Made by a program: the position numbers and the translations under genes. A DNA stretch of 64,000 bases, taken from the NCBI RefSeq assembly GCF_026013415.1, contig NZ_JAPDOK010000003.1, forward strand, positions 496,001 to 560,000, read 5' to 3'. The notes under the pieces were generated by a model. That model saw only the letters and a program-made list of their open reading frames with translations, was not told where the DNA came from and did no database searches. The stretch comes from Sphingomonas caeni (lineage in GTDB: Bacteria; Pseudomonadota; Alphaproteobacteria; Sphingomonadales; Sphingomonadaceae). Positions 1 to 9,137 of this stretch are shown in pieces (positions within the stretch are counted from its first letter, which is position 1; every line of letters starts with the position of its first letter).

Positions 1-950
1 TCGGAGAATTGGACGTCGAGCAATGTCGCCATGGTGGCGGCAAGGCGATCCCAATGACTGCCGCCATGATCTTCCGCCAGCCGCTGCGCTTCGGCGATGA
101 TGTCGAAGCTGCGCTTGTAGCAGGCGATCACCAGCTCGTCCTTGGCGTCGAGATGGTGGTAGAAGCTGCCCTTGGTGACGTTGAGTTCGCTCGCGATCTT
201 CTGGACCGATGCGCCGCGATAGCCGAGTTCATTGATCAGCCGTGTGGCGGCGAGCAGGAAGGCCTCGCGCCCCGGCTCGGGCTCGTCATGTTCGAGGTCG
301 AGCAGCTCGGGCGCCCAATGCTGTCCCGGCCCGACAATGCCGTGCGCGAACACCTCCATCAGCCGCGCCTCGACGCGCGGATATTCGTCGATCTCGTAGC
401 GGGTGAGCCAGGCGGGCAGCCAGAAGATATTCTCGAGCAGCACATGCGCGCGCGCGCCGTGCAGGTCGGTCTCGGCGCGGCTGCCGTCGCCGCCCCATAT
501 CGCGCGCGTGGTGCGGAAGACGTCGCGCCACCCGTCGAGCAGGCGCTTCTTGACTGGTCCCTCCATTGCGCGAAGGTCCGAAAGCACCGCGAAGTCGCGT
601 TCGTCGCCGCGATGGATGCGGGCATGGCGCTCCATGTTGATCGCGAGGAAGCGGCGGACCCGCGCCTCCGGGCCATGCTCGAGCATCGCCTCGGCGAGCA
701 TTTCCTGGAGCCGCTCGAGCGTCTGCTCGAAGGCCGCTGCGGCCAGGTCTTCCTTGCGCTTGAAATAATAGGTGACGCTGGTGGTGTTGAGTCCGACGCG
801 GCGGGCGACATCGGCGAAGGTCATGCCCTTTGCGCTCTGTTCGTTGATGGCGTCGGCGGCGGCGGCGAGGATCGAATCGCGCTTGGCCTGGAACCGCTTG
901 GTTCCACCCCCCTTGTCGGTTTCCGGATCGATCTTCTCGGGCGCGTTCAT
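1..950 (-). CDS. TetR-family regulator with two TetR domains, 3' end outside the window
   Basis: This is a transcriptional repressor-type protein that reads off the left edge. Translation from the ATG at 950-948 gives MNAPEKIDPETDKGG, then a first TetR_N helix-turn-helix (residues about 20-65, with GMTFADVARRVG and TTSVTYYFKRKED). A ligand-domain-like stretch follows. A second complete TetR_N helix-turn-helix then appears (about residues 232-280, with GYRGASVQKIASELN and TKGSFYHHLDAKDEL). Ordinary TetR proteins are about 200 residues with one such domain; this one exceeds 316. It is divergent from the acyl-CoA dehydrogenase at 1102, so control of that operon and of itself is the natural inference. 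The ligand is unknown. Confidence 0.85.
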   Translation of the reverse strand, partial: MNAPEKIDPETDKGGGTKRFQAKRDSILAAAADAINEQSAKGMTFADVARRVGLNTTSVTYYFKRKEDLAAAAFEQTLERLQEMLAEAMLEHGPEARVRRFLAINMERHARIHRGDERDFAVLSDLRAMEGPVKKRLLDGWRDVFRTTRAIWGGDGSRAETDLHGARAHVLLENIFWLPAWLTRYEIDEYPRVEARLMEVFAHGIVGPGQHWAPELLDLEHDEPEPGREAFLLAATRLINELGYRGASVQKIASELNVTKGSFYHHLDAKDELVIACYKRSFDIIAEAQRLAEDHGGSHWDRLAATMATLLDVQFS

Positions 951-998
951 TCGGCCAGCTTAGCCAATTCGCGCGCAACCCAAAGCGATTTTTTAGAA

Positions 999-1061
999 TG
1001 CCGGTGTTCGGTATGGAACGCGCTTTTTCAAAGGCGCGGCCCCTTTACCGAATATCCGGTA
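999..1061. promoter_or_regulatory. Candidate operator pair between the TetR gene and the acyl-CoA dehydrogenase operon
   Basis: Two related dyads lie in the divergent intergenic region. TGCCGGTGTTCGGTA is at 999-1013 and TACCGAATATCCGGTA at 1046-1061. The second is palindromic apart from one mismatched pair, and its reverse complement resembles the first. The shared half-site is CGGTA. The position between a TetR gene and a divergent operon suggests an operator; binding by this TetR protein is inference. Confidence 0.45.
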
Positions 1062-1101
1062 CGCTCTAAGCCCGATTCCGACCCGTATCAGGAGAGAGCC
1101 C

Positions 1102-2385
1102 GTGGACTTCACGCTGACCGAACGCGAAACCTATTTCCGCGACCGTGTGAAGGCCTTTATCGACACCAGGATACGCCCCCGCGACGGCGACTATCGCGAA
1201 GAGGCGTACAGCGGCGACCGGTGGAAGGTGAACCGGGTGCTCGAGGAAGTGAAGGCCGAGGCCAAGGCCGCGGGTCTGTGGAATTTCTTCATGCCGCCGC
1301 ACTCGGGGCAAGCGCATGTCGACGACAGTTTCGAGTTTCAGGGGACCCAGCTCACCAACCTCGAATATGCGCTCTGCGCCGAGGAAATGGGCCGCGTGGG
1401 CTGGGCGAGCGAGGTGTTCAACTGCTCGGCGCCCGACACCGGGAATATGGAGGTGCTCCACCGCTACGGCACCCGCGCGCAGAAGGACGAATGGCTCCGC
1501 CCGCTGATGGAGGGTGAGATCCGCTCGGCCTTCTTGATGACCGAGCCGGCGGTCGCCTCGTCCGATGCGACCAATATCCAGACTTCGATGGTCCGGGATG
1601 GCGACGACTATGTGATCAACGGGCGGAAATGGTGGAGTTCGGGCACCGGCGATCCGCGCTGCAAGATCGCGATCGTGATGGGCAAGACCAATCCCGATGC
1701 CTCGCGCCATTCGCAGCAGAGCCAGATCCTGGTCCCGCTCGATGCACCCGGCGTGAAGATCGAGCGGATGCTTTCGGTTTATGGGTATGATCATGCGCCG
1801 CACGGCCATGGCGAGGTGGTGCTCGAAAATGTCCGGGTTCCGGCCAGCAATATCCTGCTGGGCGAGGGGCGCGGATTCGAGATCGCGCAGGGGCGGCTCG
1901 GGCCGGGCCGCATCCATCATTGCATGCGCACGATCGGCACCGCCGAAGAGGCGATCGAGGCGATGGCGAAGCGGCTCGTCAGCCGGGTCGCGTTCGGCAA
2001 GCGCATCTCCGATCACTCGATCTGGGAGCAGCGTATCGCCCGCGCGCGCATCGATATCGAGATGACCCGGTTGCTGTGCCTCAAGGCCGCCGACATGATG
2101 GACAAGGCCGGCAACAAGGCGGCGCAGCTCGAGATCGCGATGATCAAGGTGCAGGCGCCCCAGATGGCGCTGCAGATCATCGACGACGCGATCCAGGCAC
2201 ATGGCGGCGCCGGCGTCTCGGGCGATACCGACCTCGCGCACAACTGGGCGGGAATCCGCACGCTGCGGCTCGCGGACGGGCCGGACGAGGTCCATAACCG
2301 GGCGATCGCGCGGAACGAGTTCGGGAAATGGGCGGAGTATAAGGCGGATCGGGTGAGCTCGGGCGAGATCGGGGTGAGCCGGTGA
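1102..2385 (+). CDS. Acyl-CoA dehydrogenase, ACAD10/11-like
   Basis: A 427-residue flavoprotein that would dehydrogenate an acyl-CoA at the alpha-beta bond in the cytoplasm. It starts with GTG at 1102 behind AGGAGAG at 1090-1096. The N-terminal helical domain holds LTEREYF-like sequence. The middle beta domain has [15 protein letters not shown] and NGRKWWSSG. The C-terminal helical domain has [11 protein letters not shown] and ends with LADGPDEVH, the signature I associate with the ACAD10/11 group rather than the Glu-containing YEGT motif of MCAD. It heads an operon that also encodes an APH-type kinase (3610-4623), the same pairing that is fused in vertebrate ACAD10 and ACAD11. This suggests a role on hydroxyacyl-CoA after phosphorylation. 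Confidence 0.85.
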   Translation: MDFTLTERETYFRDRVKAFIDTRIRPRDGDYREEAYSGDRWKVNRVLEEVKAEAKAAGLWNFFMPPHSGQAHVDDSFEFQGTQLTNLEYALCAEEMGRVGWASEVFNCSAPDTGNMEVLHRYGTRAQKDEWLRPLMEGEIRSAFLMTEPAVASSDATNIQTSMVRDGDDYVINGRKWWSSGTGDPRCKIAIVMGKTNPDASRHSQQSQILVPLDAPGVKIERMLSVYGYDHAPHGHGEVVLENVRVPASNILLGEGRGFEIAQGRLGPGRIHHCMRTIGTAEEAIEAMAKRLVSRVAFGKRISDHSIWEQRIARARIDIEMTRLLCLKAADMMDKAGNKAAQLEIAMIKVQAPQMALQIIDDAIQAHGGAGVSGDTDLAHNWAGIRTLRLADGPDEVHNRAIARNEFGKWAEYKADRVSSGEIGVSR

Positions 2386-2395
2386 GGGCTCTGGC

Positions 2396-2521
2396 AATCC
2401 TCCCCCGGAGGGGGAGGGGGACCGCCGAAGGCGGTGGAGGGGTAATCTCCACAGGCGATGTCGCTTGGGGAGACGACCCCTCCGTCAGCTTCGCTGCCAC
2501 CTCCCCCTCCGGGGGAGGATT
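2396..2521. repeat. Long palindromic extragenic repeat with perfect 21-bp arms
   Basis: The arms at 2396-2416 and 2501-2521 are exact reverse complements of 21 bp and are C/G-run rich (CTCCCCCGGAGGGGGAG). Inner segments also pair partly (GGAGGGG near 2437 with CCCCTCC near 2477). The element fills the gap between the acyl-CoA dehydrogenase and the alcohol dehydrogenase, ending 6 bp before the ATG, so it carries the ribosome binding site region of the next gene. Confidence 0.8.
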
Positions 2522-2527
2522 GAACTC

Positions 2528-3613
2528 ATGAAAGCCGCAGTCCTTTTCGAAGCCAAGACCCCCCTCCAGATCGAGGAGGTGACCGTCTCCAAGCCCGGCC
2601 CGCGCGAGGTGCTGATCCGCACCGTGGCGTGCGGCGTTTGCCGGTCGGACCTCCACTATGTCGACGGCGCCTTCCCGCATCCGGTGCCGACCGTGCCGGG
2701 GCATGAGGCGGCGGGGATCATCGAGGCGGTGGGATCGGACGTCGCGCATCTCAAGGTCGGCGATCATGTCATCACCTTCTTCACCGTCTTCTGCGGATCG
2801 TGCGAGATGTGCGTCACCGGGCGGCCGTCCTTGTGCATCGATTCCTCGACGCGGCGCCCCAAGGATGCCGAGCCCCGGCTGAGCCTCGCCGACGGCACCC
2901 CGCTCGCGCCCTTCCTCAATCTCTCGGCCTATGCCGAGATGATGCTGGTGCACGAAAATGCCTGCGTCGCGATCAACAAGGAGATGCCGCTCGACCGCGC
3001 GGCGCTGCTCGGCTGCGCGGTGATCACCGGCGCAGGGGCGGTGTTCAACGACAGCCGGGTGCGGCCCGGCGAGAGCGTCGCGGTGATCGGTGCCGGCGGG
3101 ATCGGGCTGGCGGCGATCAACGCCGCGAAGATCGCGGGGGCGGGGACGATCCTCGCGATCGATCCGGTGCCCGAGAAGCGCGAGCTGGCGCTGAAGCTGG
3201 GCGCGACCCATGCGATGGATGCGATGAGCGAGACCATCGTCAAGGATGTGCTCAAGCTGACCGGCGGGGGCGTACACTATGCGATCGAGGCGGTGGGCCG
3301 CTCGAACACCGCCGAGCTGGCCTGGAACATCCTGCGCCGGGGGGGCACCGCGACGATCCTGGGCATGATCGCGCCGGGCAACAGCGTCAGCATTCCGGGG
3401 CCGACCTTCCTGACGGGCAAGAAGATCCAGGGCTCGCTGCTGGGCTCGACCCGCTTTCCGATCGATATGCCGCGGCTCGTGCAGATGTATCTCGACGGGC
3501 TGCTCGATCTCGACACGATGGTAGCCGAGCGGATCGCGCTCGGCCAGGTCAACGAGGCGCTCGAAAAGCTCCGCAAGGGCGATAGCGTGCGCAGCGTGAT
3601 CATTTTCGCATGA
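2528..3613 (+). CDS. Zinc-dependent alcohol dehydrogenase (MDR superfamily)
   Basis: A 361-residue NAD(P)-dependent oxidoreductase expected to interconvert an alcohol and an aldehyde or ketone. Catalytic zinc ligands are in ACGVCRSDLH and GHEAAG. The structural zinc lobe is CGSCEMCVTGRPSLC (C-x2-C-x2-C-x7-C). The Rossmann glycine motif is GAGGIG, near residue 192. ATG 2528 is used because upstream sequence is the repeat; the frame extends further upstream without coding character. It overlaps the kinase gene by 4 bp (ATGA), so the two are co-translated. It resembles class III-like ADHs with GCAVITGAGAV; the substrate is unknown but likely a CoA-ester or hydroxy acid intermediate of this operon. 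Confidence 0.85.
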   Translation: MKAAVLFEAKTPLQIEEVTVSKPGPREVLIRTVACGVCRSDLHYVDGAFPHPVPTVPGHEAAGIIEAVGSDVAHLKVGDHVITFFTVFCGSCEMCVTGRPSLCIDSSTRRPKDAEPRLSLADGTPLAPFLNLSAYAEMMLVHENACVAINKEMPLDRAALLGCAVITGAGAVFNDSRVRPGESVAVIGAGGIGLAAINAAKIAGAGTILAIDPVPEKRELALKLGATHAMDAMSETIVKDVLKLTGGGVHYAIEAVGRSNTAELAWNILRRGGTATILGMIAPGNSVSIPGPTFLTGKKIQGSLLGSTRFPIDMPRLVQMYLDGLLDLDTMVAERIALGQVNEALEKLRKGDSVRSVIIFA

Positions 3614-4623
3614 GCGATCTCGACGAAGCGCGCCTCGGCGAATGGCTTGCGGCGAACGTCGCGGGCTTTGCGGCGCCGTTCGGCGTCGAGAAGTTTGCGG
3701 GCGGGCAGAGCAATCCGACCTATCGCATCGATGCGGCGAGCGGTTCCTATGTGCTGCGCCGCAAGCCTTTCGGGCCGATCCTGCCCTCGGCGCACGCGGT
3801 CGAGCGCGAGCACCGGCTGATCGCGGCGCTGCATCCCACGGGCTTCCCGGTCGCGCGGCCCTATGGGCTTTGCGAGGATGACGGTGTGATCGGTTCGGCC
3901 TTCTACATCATGGAGATGGTCGAAGGCCGGACGCTGTGGGACGGCTCGCTCCCCGGCATGACCCCCGCCGAGCGCACCGCGCATTACAACGCCATCACCG
4001 ACACGCTCGCGGCGCTCCATGCGGTCGATTACGAGGCCGTGGGCCTCGGCGATTACGGCAAGCCCGGCAATTATTTCGAGCGGCAGGTCGGCCGCTGGTC
4101 GAAGCAGTATCGGGCCAGCCAGACCGAGGACATGCCCGAAATGGAGCGGCTGATCGAATGGCTCCCGCTCACGGTCCCCGAACAGACCCGCACCAGCATC
4201 GTCCATGGCGATTTCCGCATCGACAACATGATCTTCGCCAATTCCGGTCCGAAAGTCCTCGCCGTCCTCGACTGGGAACTCTCCACCCTCGGCGACCCCC
4301 TCGCCGACTTCTCCTATTACCTCATGAGCTGGGTAACCCAACCCGAGGGCCGCTCGGGGGTGAAGGGCCTCACCGGCGACAGCGGCATCCCGCCGCTCGA
4401 AGCGGTGGTCGAGCGCTATTGCGCGGCGACGAGGCGCGACGGGGTGCCCGATCTCGACTGGTATTTCGCCTATAATCTCTTCCGGCTGGCGGGGATCGTC
4501 CAGGGGATCAAGAAGCGGATCATCGACGGCAACGCCTCCAGCACACAGGCTGCGGCGACTGCGGAGCGGATGCCGGGGCTGGTCGCGGCGGCATGGGAGT
4601 TTGCGGAAAGGGCGGGGGCATGA
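3610..4623 (+). CDS. APH-like phosphotransferase (LvaA / ACAD11-kinase type)
   Basis: A 337-residue protein-kinase-fold small-molecule kinase. The nucleotide-binding loop is FAGGQSNPTYRI, followed by the lysine in SYVLRRKPFG. The catalytic loop is VHGDFRIDNMIF with Brenner-type HGDxxxxN, and the metal-binding segment is VLDWELSTLGDPLADF. These are the APH-family hallmarks. Proteins of this subgroup next to or fused with acyl-CoA dehydrogenases phosphorylate hydroxyacyl-CoA: LvaA in levulinate catabolism, and the N-terminal domain of ACAD10/11. The neighbouring ACAD10/11-like dehydrogenase supports that role over antibiotic modification. It overlaps the ADH stop by 4 bp. Confidence 0.85.
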   Translation: MSDLDEARLGEWLAANVAGFAAPFGVEKFAGGQSNPTYRIDAASGSYVLRRKPFGPILPSAHAVEREHRLIAALHPTGFPVARPYGLCEDDGVIGSAFYIMEMVEGRTLWDGSLPGMTPAERTAHYNAITDTLAALHAVDYEAVGLGDYGKPGNYFERQVGRWSKQYRASQTEDMPEMERLIEWLPLTVPEQTRTSIVHGDFRIDNMIFANSGPKVLAVLDWELSTLGDPLADFSYYLMSWVTQPEGRSGVKGLTGDSGIPPLEAVVERYCAATRRDGVPDLDWYFAYNLFRLAGIVQGIKKRIIDGNASSTQAAATAERMPGLVAAAWEFAERAGA

Positions 4624-4635
4624 ACCAACCTCCCT

Positions 4636-4712
4636 CCGTTCGTTTCGAGCGAAGTCGAGAAACGTTGGCGGAGCGCTTGGGTCGGTTTCTCGACTGCGCT
4701 CGAAACGAACGG
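4636..4712. repeat. Palindromic extragenic repeat, 28-bp arms with one mismatch
   Basis: The left arm 4636-4663 and right arm 4685-4712 are reverse complements with a single mismatch. The core is CGTTTCGAGCGAAGTCGAG. It lies between the kinase and the first SDR gene, inside the operon, and ends 8 bp before the SDR ATG. Confidence 0.8.
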
Positions 4713-4720
4713 GGGATGAA

Positions 4721-5484
4721 ATGAATCTCTTCGATCTCACCGGCAAGGTGGCCATCGTCACCGGCTCGACGCGCGGGATCGGCAAGGCTGCCGCGGAGGC
4801 GCTGGCCGAGCATGGCGCGAAGGTCGTGATCTCCAGCCGCAAGCAGGATGCGTGCGTGGAAGTGGCCGCCGGGATCAACACGCGCTTCGGCGAGGGCACC
4901 GCGATCGCGGTCGCCGCGAGCATCTCGGACAAGGCGGCGCTCCAGAACCTGGTCGATGCCACGCTCGCCGCGTTCGGGCGGATCGACGTGCTGGTCTGCA
5001 ACGCGGCGTCGAACCCCTATTACGGGCCGATGGCGGGGATAGCCGACGATCAGTTCCGCAAGATCCTCGACAACAATATCGTCTCGAACCACTGGCTGAT
5101 CCAGATGGCGGTGCCCGGCATGATCGCGCGGGGCGACGGATCGGTGATCATCGTCTCGTCGATCGGTGGGCTGAAGGGGTCCGAGGTGCTCGGCGCCTAT
5201 TGCATCTCCAAGGCCGCCGACATGCAGCTCGCGCGCAACCTCGCGATCGAGCTGGGGCCCAAGGGCGTGCGGGTGAACTGCATCGCGCCGGGGCTGGTGA
5301 AGACCGATTTCGCGCGGGCGCTGTGGGAGGATCCCGAGCGGATCGCGGCGACCAATTCGACCACGCCGCTCCGGCGGATCGGGGAGCCCGAGGACATCGC
5401 GGGCGCGGTGGTGTTTCTCGCCAGCAAGGCGGGGGCATTCATGACCGGACAGTCGATGGTAATCGATGGGGGAGTGACGATCTG

Positions 5485-5485
<1 letters not shown>
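4721..5485 (+). CDS. Short-chain dehydrogenase/reductase (SDR), first of two
   Basis: A 254-residue classical SDR. The cofactor motif TGSTRGIG lies near residue 14. NAASN follows strand 4. The catalytic Ser-Tyr-Lys set appears as VSSIGG and YCISK. The C-terminal end, [19 protein letters not shown] and VIDGG, is typical of the family. The ATG at 4721 sits just after the palindromic repeat; the longer upstream frame would run through that repeat. Its stop overlaps the next SDR start by one base. It probably oxidises a 3-hydroxyacyl-CoA or related alcohol in this operon; the substrate cannot be read from sequence. Confidence 0.85.
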
Positions 5486-6282
<797 letters not shown>

Positions 6283-6294
6283 AACGTTACCCCT

Positions 6295-6424
6295 CCGTTC
6301 GTCCTGAGTAGCGATTGAGCTTGTCGAAGGCGCGTATCGAAGGACAGGTGGTTGCGTGCCACGGTACTTCGATACGAGCCCTCGCTACGCCTTCGGCTAC
6401 TCGGTCTCTACTCAGCACGAACGG
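6295..6424. repeat. Composite palindromic extragenic repeat
   Basis: The outer arms 6295-6311 and 6408-6424 are reverse complements with one mismatch (CCGTTCGTCCTGAGTAG against CTACTCAGCACGAACGG). A second inner pair, GTATCGAAG and CTTCGATAC, forms the body of the hairpin. It belongs to the same CCGTTCG...TGAG family as the elements at 7247 and 9053. It occupies most of the 218-bp gap between the second SDR and the exported protein at 6501. Confidence 0.75.
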
Positions 6425-6500
6425 GTGGGGTGCGACCGGATTGACTCGTTACGGCCATGGCCTCAGCCTCTTCCTCCTCGGGGGCGAGAGGAGACATGCC

Positions 6501-7217
6501 ATGCGTTTGCTGTTCAAGGTCCTGCTCGTGCTGGGCATTTTCACCACCGCCGCACCCGCTTTCGCGCAGGATCAGGAAATCGTGGTCACGGGCAGCCGTA
6601 TCCGCGGCAATGGCTATTATGACAGCTCGGCCCCCGCGCCGAGCATGGCGCTGCGCCGCACCGCGGATTTCGCGGTCCAGACCGTCACGGTCACCGGCGA
6701 CACGCGCGATCCGGACAAGCGGCGCGAGGAAATCTATGCGCTGATCAAGGGCGCGATCGACCTGGCGGGCAAATATGGCGTCCAGCTCGCGACGGGCGAT
6801 GTCGTGGTCGAGCAGCTGACGCTCGCCAATTACCGCAACCTGCCGCTGGCGAAGGACGACGACCGCGAGGATACCGAGAGCACCAGTTTCCTGATCAAGG
6901 TGCCGCTGACGCCCGGTACCGACGCCAAGGCCGCGCTCGATCGCTTCGCCAAGTTCATCGCGGCGGTCCCCTCGGTCGGGCGCGCGGAGATCAAGGCGAG
7001 CGAGGATCTGTCGCTCTCGGTGGTCAACCCCGAACAGTATCGCGAGCCGATCATCGGGCTGATCGCCGCCAGCGCCAATGCCGCCGCGGCCAAGTTCGGG
7101 CCGGGCTATGGCGTGACGGTCGAAGGGCTGCAGGGCCGGGTGCAGTGGAGCCGGGCGAGCCTGACCGAAGTGTATCTGTACCTGCCGGCGAGCTTCACCG
7201 TGGTGCCGAAGGATTAG
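6501..7217 (+). CDS. Exported protein, SIMPL-like, with a TonB-box-like mature N-terminus
   Basis: A 238-residue protein with a clear signal peptide (LLFKVLLVLGIFTTAAPAFAQ), so periplasmic or outer-membrane associated. Right after the predicted cleavage site comes DQEIVVTGSRIRG, which matches the TonB-box and plug start seen in sphingomonad TonB-dependent receptors, yet no receptor plug or barrel follows. The rest (about residues 55-235, starting VQTVTVTGDTRD and ending TEVYLYLPASFTVVPKD) resembles SIMPL/DUF541-type exported proteins in pattern only. ATG 6501 was chosen because the signal peptide begins there. Function unknown. Confidence 0.7.
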   Translation: MRLLFKVLLVLGIFTTAAPAFAQDQEIVVTGSRIRGNGYYDSSAPAPSMALRRTADFAVQTVTVTGDTRDPDKRREEIYALIKGAIDLAGKYGVQLATGDVVVEQLTLANYRNLPLAKDDDREDTESTSFLIKVPLTPGTDAKAALDRFAKFIAAVPSVGRAEIKASEDLSLSVVNPEQYREPIIGLIAASANAAAAKFGPGYGVTVEGLQGRVQWSRASLTEVYLYLPASFTVVPKD

Positions 7218-7246
7218 GCAGTTTGGCTTGGGTTGTGCACCGCCCA

Positions 7247-7333
7247 CCGTTCGCCCTGAGCCTGTCGAAGGGCGGCTATCCGCGAGCGATGCGCTCGTGG
7301 AGAGGCGGGCTTCGACAGGCTCAGCCCGAACGG
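7247..7333. repeat. Palindromic extragenic repeat, 24-bp arms
   Basis: The arms 7247-7270 and 7310-7333 are reverse complements with two mismatches (core CTGAGCCTGTCGAAG). It lies between the convergent ends of the exported protein (7217) and the dienelactone hydrolase (7365), where it could form a bidirectional terminator-like hairpin. No T-run follows. Confidence 0.8.
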
Positions 7334-7364
7334 AAAAGGGGCGATTCAGCCAGCTATTTCCGAT

Positions 7365-8153
7365 TCAGGCGGCCAGCTTCGATTTGAAGAAGGCGATCAC
7401 CTCATCCGCGGCCGCGCGGGTGGGTTCGCCCGCGGCGTCGATCAGGTCGCGGGTGAAGACGCTGTGCGCGGGCTTGCCCTCGGCGTGCATGCCGCCGGGG
7501 TTGCCGGCGCTGTCGGGCAGGGTGGTGCCGGTGAAGGCGGTGCCGAACTCGCGCTCGAGCGTCTCGAAACGGGCGGCGCGGCAGAGGCTGTCCTTCTCGA
7601 AGCGATAGCCGCGCAGCGTCAGGCCGTCGTCGCGGGCGCGCGCCTTGACCCGGTCGAGATCGGCGGGAGAGATGTCGAGCGCATCATGGTTGAGCACCGG
7701 CAGGCTCGGCTGGGCGAGGACGGGGGCGAGCACCACCGGATCGACCGCCATCGACAGCGCGAAGCCGCCGGTGAGGCACATGCCGATCACCCCGACACCG
7801 GGACCGCCGCACTCCTCATGGGCCTGTTTCGCCAGCGGACGGAGCCAGTCGACCACCGGGCTCGAACGGCCGGTGCGGAACAGGGTGAATTCGCGGCTGA
7901 CGCAGAGCTCGAGGATGTCGGCCAGGCCGGTCCTTTGCGGATTGCTGTCGTCCGGCCTGCCGCGCAGGATCGGGGCGTAGACGCGCATGCCGGCCTGGGC
8001 GATCCAGCCGCAGAAGCGGGTGAGGGGCGCGGTGAAGCCATAGACTTCGTGGATCACGATCACCGCGGGACCGGCTTCACCGAGGCACAGCACCGGCCTG
8101 GTGCGGCCCGCGAAACGCATGTCGCGGCGCGTGAAGTCGGCGATCGCAATCAT
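7365..8153 (-). CDS. Dienelactone hydrolase family protein
   Basis: A 262-residue alpha/beta hydrolase. The nucleophile elbow carries cysteine (GVIGMCLTGG), as in dienelactone hydrolases. The oxyanion/Glu strand is VIHEVYGF, and a C-terminal histidine lies in GKPAHSVF. The start is ATG 8153 (MIAIADFTRR); its ATG overlaps the TesB stop by 4 bp. It is the last gene of the leftward acyl-CoA operon. It would hydrolyse a lactone, enol-lactone or ester; the association with TesB suggests clearance of a cyclic or ester intermediate. Confidence 0.8.
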   Translation of the reverse strand: MIAIADFTRRDMRFAGRTRPVLCLGEAGPAVIVIHEVYGFTAPLTRFCGWIAQAGMRVYAPILRGRPDDSNPQRTGLADILELCVSREFTLFRTGRSSPVVDWLRPLAKQAHEECGGPGVGVIGMCLTGGFALSMAVDPVVLAPVLAQPSLPVLNHDALDISPADLDRVKARARDDGLTLRGYRFEKDSLCRAARFETLEREFGTAFTGTTLPDSAGNPGGMHAEGKPAHSVFTRDLIDAAGEPTRAAADEVIAFFKSKLAA

Positions 8154-9043
8154 TCCTTGAGCCGGATCAGCCCTTCCTGGGTGACGCTGGCGACGAGCCG
8201 CCCGTCGCGGCTGAAGATCTGGCCGCGGTTGAAGCCGCGTGTGTGGCCGGACCAGGGACTGTCGGTGGTGTAGAGCAGCCATTCGTCGAAGCGGAACGGC
8301 TCGTGCAGCCACACCGCGTGATCGAGGCTGGCGGTCTGCACATTGCCCTGCATCCAGCTGACGCCGTGCGGCATCATGCAGGTGCCGAGCAGGGTCATGT
8401 CGGTGGCATAGGCGAGCATCGCGCGGTGGAGCGACGGATCGTCGGGGAGCGGGGCGGCGACGCGGAACCAGCTGTGCTGGAGGGCGGGCTGCTTCTCGGG
8501 CTTGAACCAGTTGCGCGGATTGACCGGGCGGATCTCGATCGGCCGGGCGCGCAGGAAGAAGCGGCGGAGCTTTTCGGGGACCTGATCCTGGATCTCCGCG
8601 CGCAGCTCGCGTTCGCTGCGGAGCTGGTCCGGATCGGGGACGTCGGGCATCGCGTCCTGATGGTGCAGGCCCTCCGCGGGGGTCTGGAAGCTCGCCGTCA
8701 TGTTGAGGATCGGCTTGCCCTTCTGCATCGCGATGATGCGGCGATTGGCGAAGCTGCGCCCTTCGAAATCGCGGACGACGCGGTAGATGATCGGATGATC
8801 CTCGTCGCCGGGGCGCATGAAATAGGCGTGGAGCGAGTGGGCGGCCTTATCGTCCTCAACCGAACGCTGCGCGGCCTGGAGCGCCTGCGCGATCACCTGT
8901 CCGCCGAACACGCGGCCGACCCCGCCGGGCTGGCGCGCACCGCGATAGAGATCGGTGTCGATCTCCTCGACGGTCAGCAGCTCGATCAACTGCTCGACCT
9001 GCGCCTCGGGCGTGGCGGCGCGTTCCGGGGGAGAGTCAGCCAT
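8150..9043 (-). CDS. tesB: Acyl-CoA thioesterase II
   Basis: A 297-residue double-hotdog thioesterase that releases free acids from acyl-CoAs. The N-terminal hotdog has VFGGQVIAQALQAA and HSLHAYFMRPG. The C-terminal hotdog has YATDMTLLGT, QTASLDHAVWLHEPF and VTQEGLIR, which contain the Asp, Thr/Ser and Gln active-site positions known for E. coli TesB. The length matches the family. It is coupled to the downstream hydrolase by a 4-bp overlap, and preceded by a palindromic repeat that separates it from the dehydrogenase pair. Confidence 0.93.
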   Translation of the reverse strand: MADSPPERAATPEAQVEQLIELLTVEEIDTDLYRGARQPGGVGRVFGGQVIAQALQAAQRSVEDDKAAHSLHAYFMRPGDEDHPIIYRVVRDFEGRSFANRRIIAMQKGKPILNMTASFQTPAEGLHHQDAMPDVPDPDQLRSERELRAEIQDQVPEKLRRFFLRARPIEIRPVNPRNWFKPEKQPALQHSWFRVAAPLPDDPSLHRAMLAYATDMTLLGTCMMPHGVSWMQGNVQTASLDHAVWLHEPFRFDEWLLYTTDSPWSGHTRGFNRGQIFSRDGRLVASVTQEGLIRLKE

Positions 9044-9052
9044 TCCTCAAAT

Positions 9053-9130
9053 CCGTTCGTGCTGAGCTTGTCGAAGCACCGCTCTTTCTTCCGAAGAAGG
9101 ACTGCCCTTCGACAAGCTCAGGGCGAACGG
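9053..9130. repeat. Palindromic extragenic repeat, 24-bp arms
   Basis: The arms 9053-9076 and 9107-9130 are reverse complements with two mismatches (core CTGAGCTTGTCGAAG). It is the same family as 7247-7333. It sits within the leftward operon between an acyl-CoA dehydrogenase and tesB. Confidence 0.8.
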
Positions 9131-9137
9131 TGGTGGG

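Noticed and set aside
9..1517. Open frame on the plus strand across the TetR gene and the dehydrogenase start.
   Set aside because: It runs antisense to a clear TetR protein and then out of frame through a clear acyl-CoA dehydrogenase.
3610..4623. Aminoglycoside resistance gene.
   Set aside because: Context (acyl-CoA dehydrogenase, ADH, SDRs) and the ACAD-linked kinase type make a metabolic hydroxyacyl kinase more likely.
7247..7333. Rho-independent terminator between 6501 and 7365 genes.
   Set aside because: A hairpin can form but no T-run follows on either strand, and the same repeat occurs inside operons.
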